This document shows, piece by piece, positions 59,927 through 64,000 of a stretch of 64,000 nt of DNA. The position numbers were made by a program, and so were the translations under genes. The notes under the pieces were generated by a model, which worked only from the letters and a program-made list of their open reading frames with translations, searched no databases and was not told where the DNA came from. Within the stretch, counting starts at the first letter, position 1; each line of letters begins with the position of its first letter. The stretch is from Lotus japonicus (Eukaryota > Streptophyta > Magnoliopsida > Fabales > Fabaceae), in NCBI RefSeq assembly GCF_012489685.1, contig NC_080046.1:60998195-61062194 (forward strand). Reading direction: 5' to 3'.

Positions 59927-62900
59927 ACAGTATTGTCGTCTCGCATAATGACAAACAGCTATTTGCTACTAGGACTAGTTTTTCTTTTCTTTTCTTGCCT
60001 TAGAAAATTAGTAAAACCAAACAAAAAATATGACAGAAAACTCAGCCTCAATACTTCAAATTGGCAACTGTATTTGCCAATAGTTTGATATAAGTTTACA
60101 ATTATGATGTGCCTAAAATTCTTGTTCTGTATATAAATATTCTCGCAGTGCCTCCTCTCATCTATTAAATAGCTTAAGAGATGTATCTGGGTTGTTTGGC
60201 TGATTTGGGGCTCTATAGTCTGTAATTATGTTATGCATATGCTTAGTTGAAGTGTGTAAGATATGGCTCAGGCTCTCGTGATTCCTTATAATCATCATTT
60301 TCTTCATGTTTAGCAAGATTAATGTGTGATATTTTAATGCACCAAACATTCAAACTCATGTAGAAAGCTCAAATAAACCAGAGAATTATGCATATAAAAA
60401 GAAAAGGAGAAGGTAAATTAGATAAGTTCGAACAAAAAATTATATGCTTCAAACTACGTAGCTAATGTGAGATTCGAAGTCAGGTTACAGAACAGGTAAA
60501 ATTTCAGCGTTTACAACTCATTGGAAACATGGTAGTTTTTCTTAACTAATCCAATTTATATTTAAATTAAAAATCATAATTTAATAAATTTATTGCATCA
60601 TTCATATTTACATACTTTAACTTATATATTGTAAAAAAATAGTTTTCTAAACAAAAAGACCATCTAAGTTGATTGAGTCCAACTCAATTCAATCCTAGAA
60701 GCACCTTACGATTTTTTTGGTCAATTGTTTCATAATTCAAAGAAGATCAGAGTTAAGCCCTGAAAGATACAAGAGGGAAGGGCTAAAATCCCAATAGGTG
60801 AAGCCCACAATACAGCATATACAAAAAAACCCATGAGACAGATCCAACTAGCTTGTTACTCACAAGTACATGGAAAGCTACATTTGTTGCTCACAATTAA
60901 ACTCGAGATTTATGTGCCATCTATACAACAGACTTTTAAAGCTCAATTGTTTGTCATGATATAAAAAATAAGATAAATTGTCACATTCTATTATAGTAGT
61001 GTACATTCATTTCAAAAAAAAAAATGAATATTATAATAGTGCATATTGAGTCAATATGATATAACAAGTATCTCATCCAACTTATCTACGAATGATCGTT
61101 AAAAATACTAATATAAAATTATTCATATGCTTCTTATCCAAATGTTGAAATTTTAAAGGGTCTCGAATCTTTGGGTCGCACCACTGCGTCCCGAATCTGC
61201 GATCGCTCCGCCTTTGGGATTGCACAACCACCCATCCCTGCGACATGGCTTTCATCGTGAAGGACGTTCTCCTCGATGTCATAAGAGTGTGTTGCAGCAA
61301 CCATCGCTTCCTTCTCTCATCAGATCGCGGTGGTTTCGCGGTGGAGATACGACAACACCTTTGCCTAGAAGAAACTAGAGGATCTTCTTTCTCTTATGGC
61401 CATGAGCATGGTGGCGGAGCTTGTTTCCACTAGAACTCAATGAGCTGGCCACAAACTCCATTTACAGGTCAAAGTTGCTAATCGTAGAATTTCCGAATCT
61501 CTAACCATGTTTAATTTGGGTTCATCGATAGACCCAAAAGAAAGAGTTCACCCTGGTCTTTGCTTGCTACTTTATTAATTCATCCTTATAATCAATATTT
61601 AAAAATGTCACTTTATATAAAAAAAATTATTTCTCATTTCATATTCTATGCAACCAAACGAGATGAGAGAATGTCAGCATCATTCATTTTCTTCTCTTCA
61701 TGTCATACCAAATAATATATAAAAACAACTATATTTATCACATATTTATCTCATATTTTGCTTCTCTCTTTTTATTCTTACCTAAAGAAAGCATTAACTT
61801 ATAGTTTCCAAGGTTCCTTTTGTTCTTTTTACTTGATATATATGAACAATATATATTTTCATTTAATGCTCAGATTTTATGTACAGTGAAGTGGATTGAT
61901 TGTCATACCACTCATCTTTATTGTCGTACATATGACGTTGATGTTATCAATAGGACGGTGTGAGGCCTGTATGATGCAATGCTACTGCTAGCAGACAGTC
62001 ACAAATATTATTTGGGCCAGGTAGGAGAGAGAGAACATGTATAGTTTAATTTTGTGAAGGAAATTAAAGTAAAGGCACAAAGTGGATTCCACAGCGTACA
62101 GCATGCTGCAGCTGCGTGATCCGATTCATGCATTGCACACTCAGAAACGGAGGAATCAAAGCAAAGATTACTGCAAAAAAATAGTTGGCGACATGTGATG
62201 ATATATCATACCATAGATACTTTAATCATTGGCTTACTTCAATTTCACGCTTCCTTAATTTCATGCCGTGACATTCCGCACCCACATTTCATGCCGTCAA
62301 TGCTCACTCACGCCGTCCCCGCACTTTCAACATACATCAGAGGACCTTCTAAACTTTCGACAATTTGACAATGATACATAAACATACATTTTTTGTCACA
62401 CGCTCTTTAAACATCTCACTTGCAAAGTAATAGAAGTTAGCTAAGTGATATGTCTAATGAATGTTTGTGAAAAAATGTATATCTGTTTATACCTTGCTAA
62501 GCTTTACTATGTTACTAGCTGTCCAAACTACAAAGTGCCCCACTCAGCAGCAGAGAGTGTGTGTCTTTGTTCCTTTCCCTTGTTTAATATTATGTTATTC
62601 GTAGTAAACAACTATACAATGTAAATGGACAGGCTGGTAGTTGTGGTTAATTGGTGTTTTATCGATGAATGGTGAATCAGCTTAGCGCAACAAATTAGTT
62701 GGCTTTGGCCTTTTCTTCAACCTCTTTTAACCATTTTCCCAACTGTCCAATATCCTTTCCATTGAGACCTTCATTACCTCCTTGCACTTTACACACACAC
62801 TCATCATAAATTAATTAATTAAGCTCATTCATCCTCTGTCTTTACCTTTATTTTTCTCTAGCTATAGTGTCTTTAAATTGACTTTAACTGCTGGCTTTCA

Positions 62901-63890
62901 TTTTGCTTCCCACATAATCCACTTCACATACAGATGAACTGGATGTTGTTCGTTTAAATTAAAGCTAGCGCGTACCTTTGACTTAAAATATCTACAAAGA
63001 TGTAAATTGTTTAAGTGGATTAATTAGGAGGTAAGAAAGTGGATAGATTAGAATTAATCATCAGGTTCTAGTCAATAATTGGCACTCCCCAAATTGAACA
63101 GATTCACACTCGTAGGAAGCTTTAAGTCTTCTTGGCCTAACTCAAGCGAATTCTCCCGTTGAAGAAAACTATGAGATGATTTTGACTGTGTTCACTTTGA
63201 ATAGCATCTTCTATTCTACCTGTTAATTCATGAATTGGAGGATTATTTGGCAGAACTCATCATGCTTTGACACAACCATTTTACCACAAGGACTATGGAT
63301 TTTGTCACTGATGACATAAACATAAACCTACTAATCTACAATAACAAAAGTCAATCCCTACAAGCAGAAATTGAAGCTAAGAAACCCAAAGCATATTTTT
63401 GCTCTCTTTGGGACCCTCTTAAAGATATATACCAATTAACAATTTAACACAAGCATGGAATATGCCACTAACATGTTACATTACCACATGATTCACGAAG
63501 CATGCTCTCACAGTACTCCATTCACCACACCACCAAACCATTAATTTCACCTTCTTCAACAGCGCAATCCTTGGTTACCATTTCACATGAGCACGTGCCA
63601 CCATGTGCACCGTCTCTCCTTAATACTCCATTTTCACGCCTAAAAGCTAAAGCTAACTAAATGCAAGCTTGGCCGGCCAGGCCAACAACAACAAATGAAA
63701 AGGCCCCATTCACCCTCTTCTCGACACGTGGCTCCCTCCCATCACAAGATCGTAAGAGAAACAAGACGGCGCTCATTCATTGGACACAACCAAAAGGGCA
63801 GCATACAAAAAGGAAAAAGCTTTTCCACATCACAATCATAACTTGCTTACCCTTTGCTTTAAGCCAAACACAACCCACCAAACTTCAAAT
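59927..63890. other. Long intergenic stretch
   Basis: No gene is supported. At 60700-60860 a T-run followed by non-AT-rich DNA resembles a minus-strand LINE tail. A locally GC-richer block at 61150-61440 has short open frames without recognisable domains. Confidence 0.5.
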
Positions 63891-63892
63891 CT

Positions 63893-64000
63893 CTCCATAT
63901 ATATAACTCATACAAATTAGGAAAGCTAGTATAGTATTAGTACCTCACAACAACAACAACAACAACAACAACAAACACATTACATTCTTCTAGTCTTCTA
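63893..64000 (+). promoter_or_regulatory. Core promoter and 5' leader of a gene beyond the window
   Basis: A TATA-like ATATATATAA (63896-63905) is followed by a leader with a (CAA)n microsatellite (63949-63975) and CT-rich sequence to the window end. Such CAA-rich leaders are common in plant mRNAs. No ATG follows within the window. Confidence 0.45.

Noticed and set aside
61082..61433. Short frames in a GC-richer block
   Set aside because: Overlapping open frames on both strands, no domain or conserved motif recognised.

Overview
This is a 64 kb piece of plant nuclear genome. The evidence is AT-rich intergenic DNA, GT-AG introns, plant-only families (WRKY, NAC, SRO, a phytepsin with a plant-specific insert) and nested LTR retrotransposons. 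It is a eudicot; the general look suggests a legume, but nothing here proves that. All annotation is by reading the sequence; no database search was run.

Layout. 0.7-3.6 kb: a broken RCD1/SRO-like gene (minus), with nonsense codons and a triplicated repeat in its leader intron. 4.6-10 kb: a patchwork of an intronless C-terminal piece of ketopantoate hydroxymethyltransferase, a palindromic Ty3/gypsy gag fragment, nested LINEs, a dispersed AT-rich repeat and a truncated copy of the PWWP gene 3' end. 10.3-16.2 kb: a non-autonomous Tat-type LTR element with identical LTRs, inserted in a MITE-like repeat. 17.2-20.3 kb: a short three-exon NAC-like gene (plus) and a small PWWP gene (minus). The leader and promoter of the PWWP gene are homologous to those of the SRO pseudogene. 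22.1-25.3 kb: a complete pectate lyase (plus) and a galacturonan-binding WAK-like membrane protein without kinase (minus). 25.3-31.8 kb: mostly intergenic. 31.8-41.35 kb: a complete, very young Tat-type retrotransposon (minus) with an intact 1816-residue gag-pol and an intron-containing antisense gene. 42.6-44.7 kb: a LINE scrap and a long-inverted-repeat Mutator-like element. 45.4-47.7 kb: a group IIb WRKY gene. 49.2-54.2 kb: a gag-only LTR element with 1175-bp LTRs. 56.2-59.9 kb: a 13-coding-exon phytepsin gene. 60-64 kb: intergenic DNA ending in the promoter and leader of a gene that lies beyond the window.

Two host genes plausibly act at the cell wall (pectate lyase on pectin, GUB_WAK protein binding galacturonan) and are convergent neighbours. 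The others look functionally unrelated. The most unusual material is in the mobile elements. Two related Tat elements keep the same antisense spliced gene, and one is a deletion derivative that must have been mobilised in trans. A gag fragment forms an inverted repeat, and an SRO-type and a PWWP gene share one duplicated promoter and leader.
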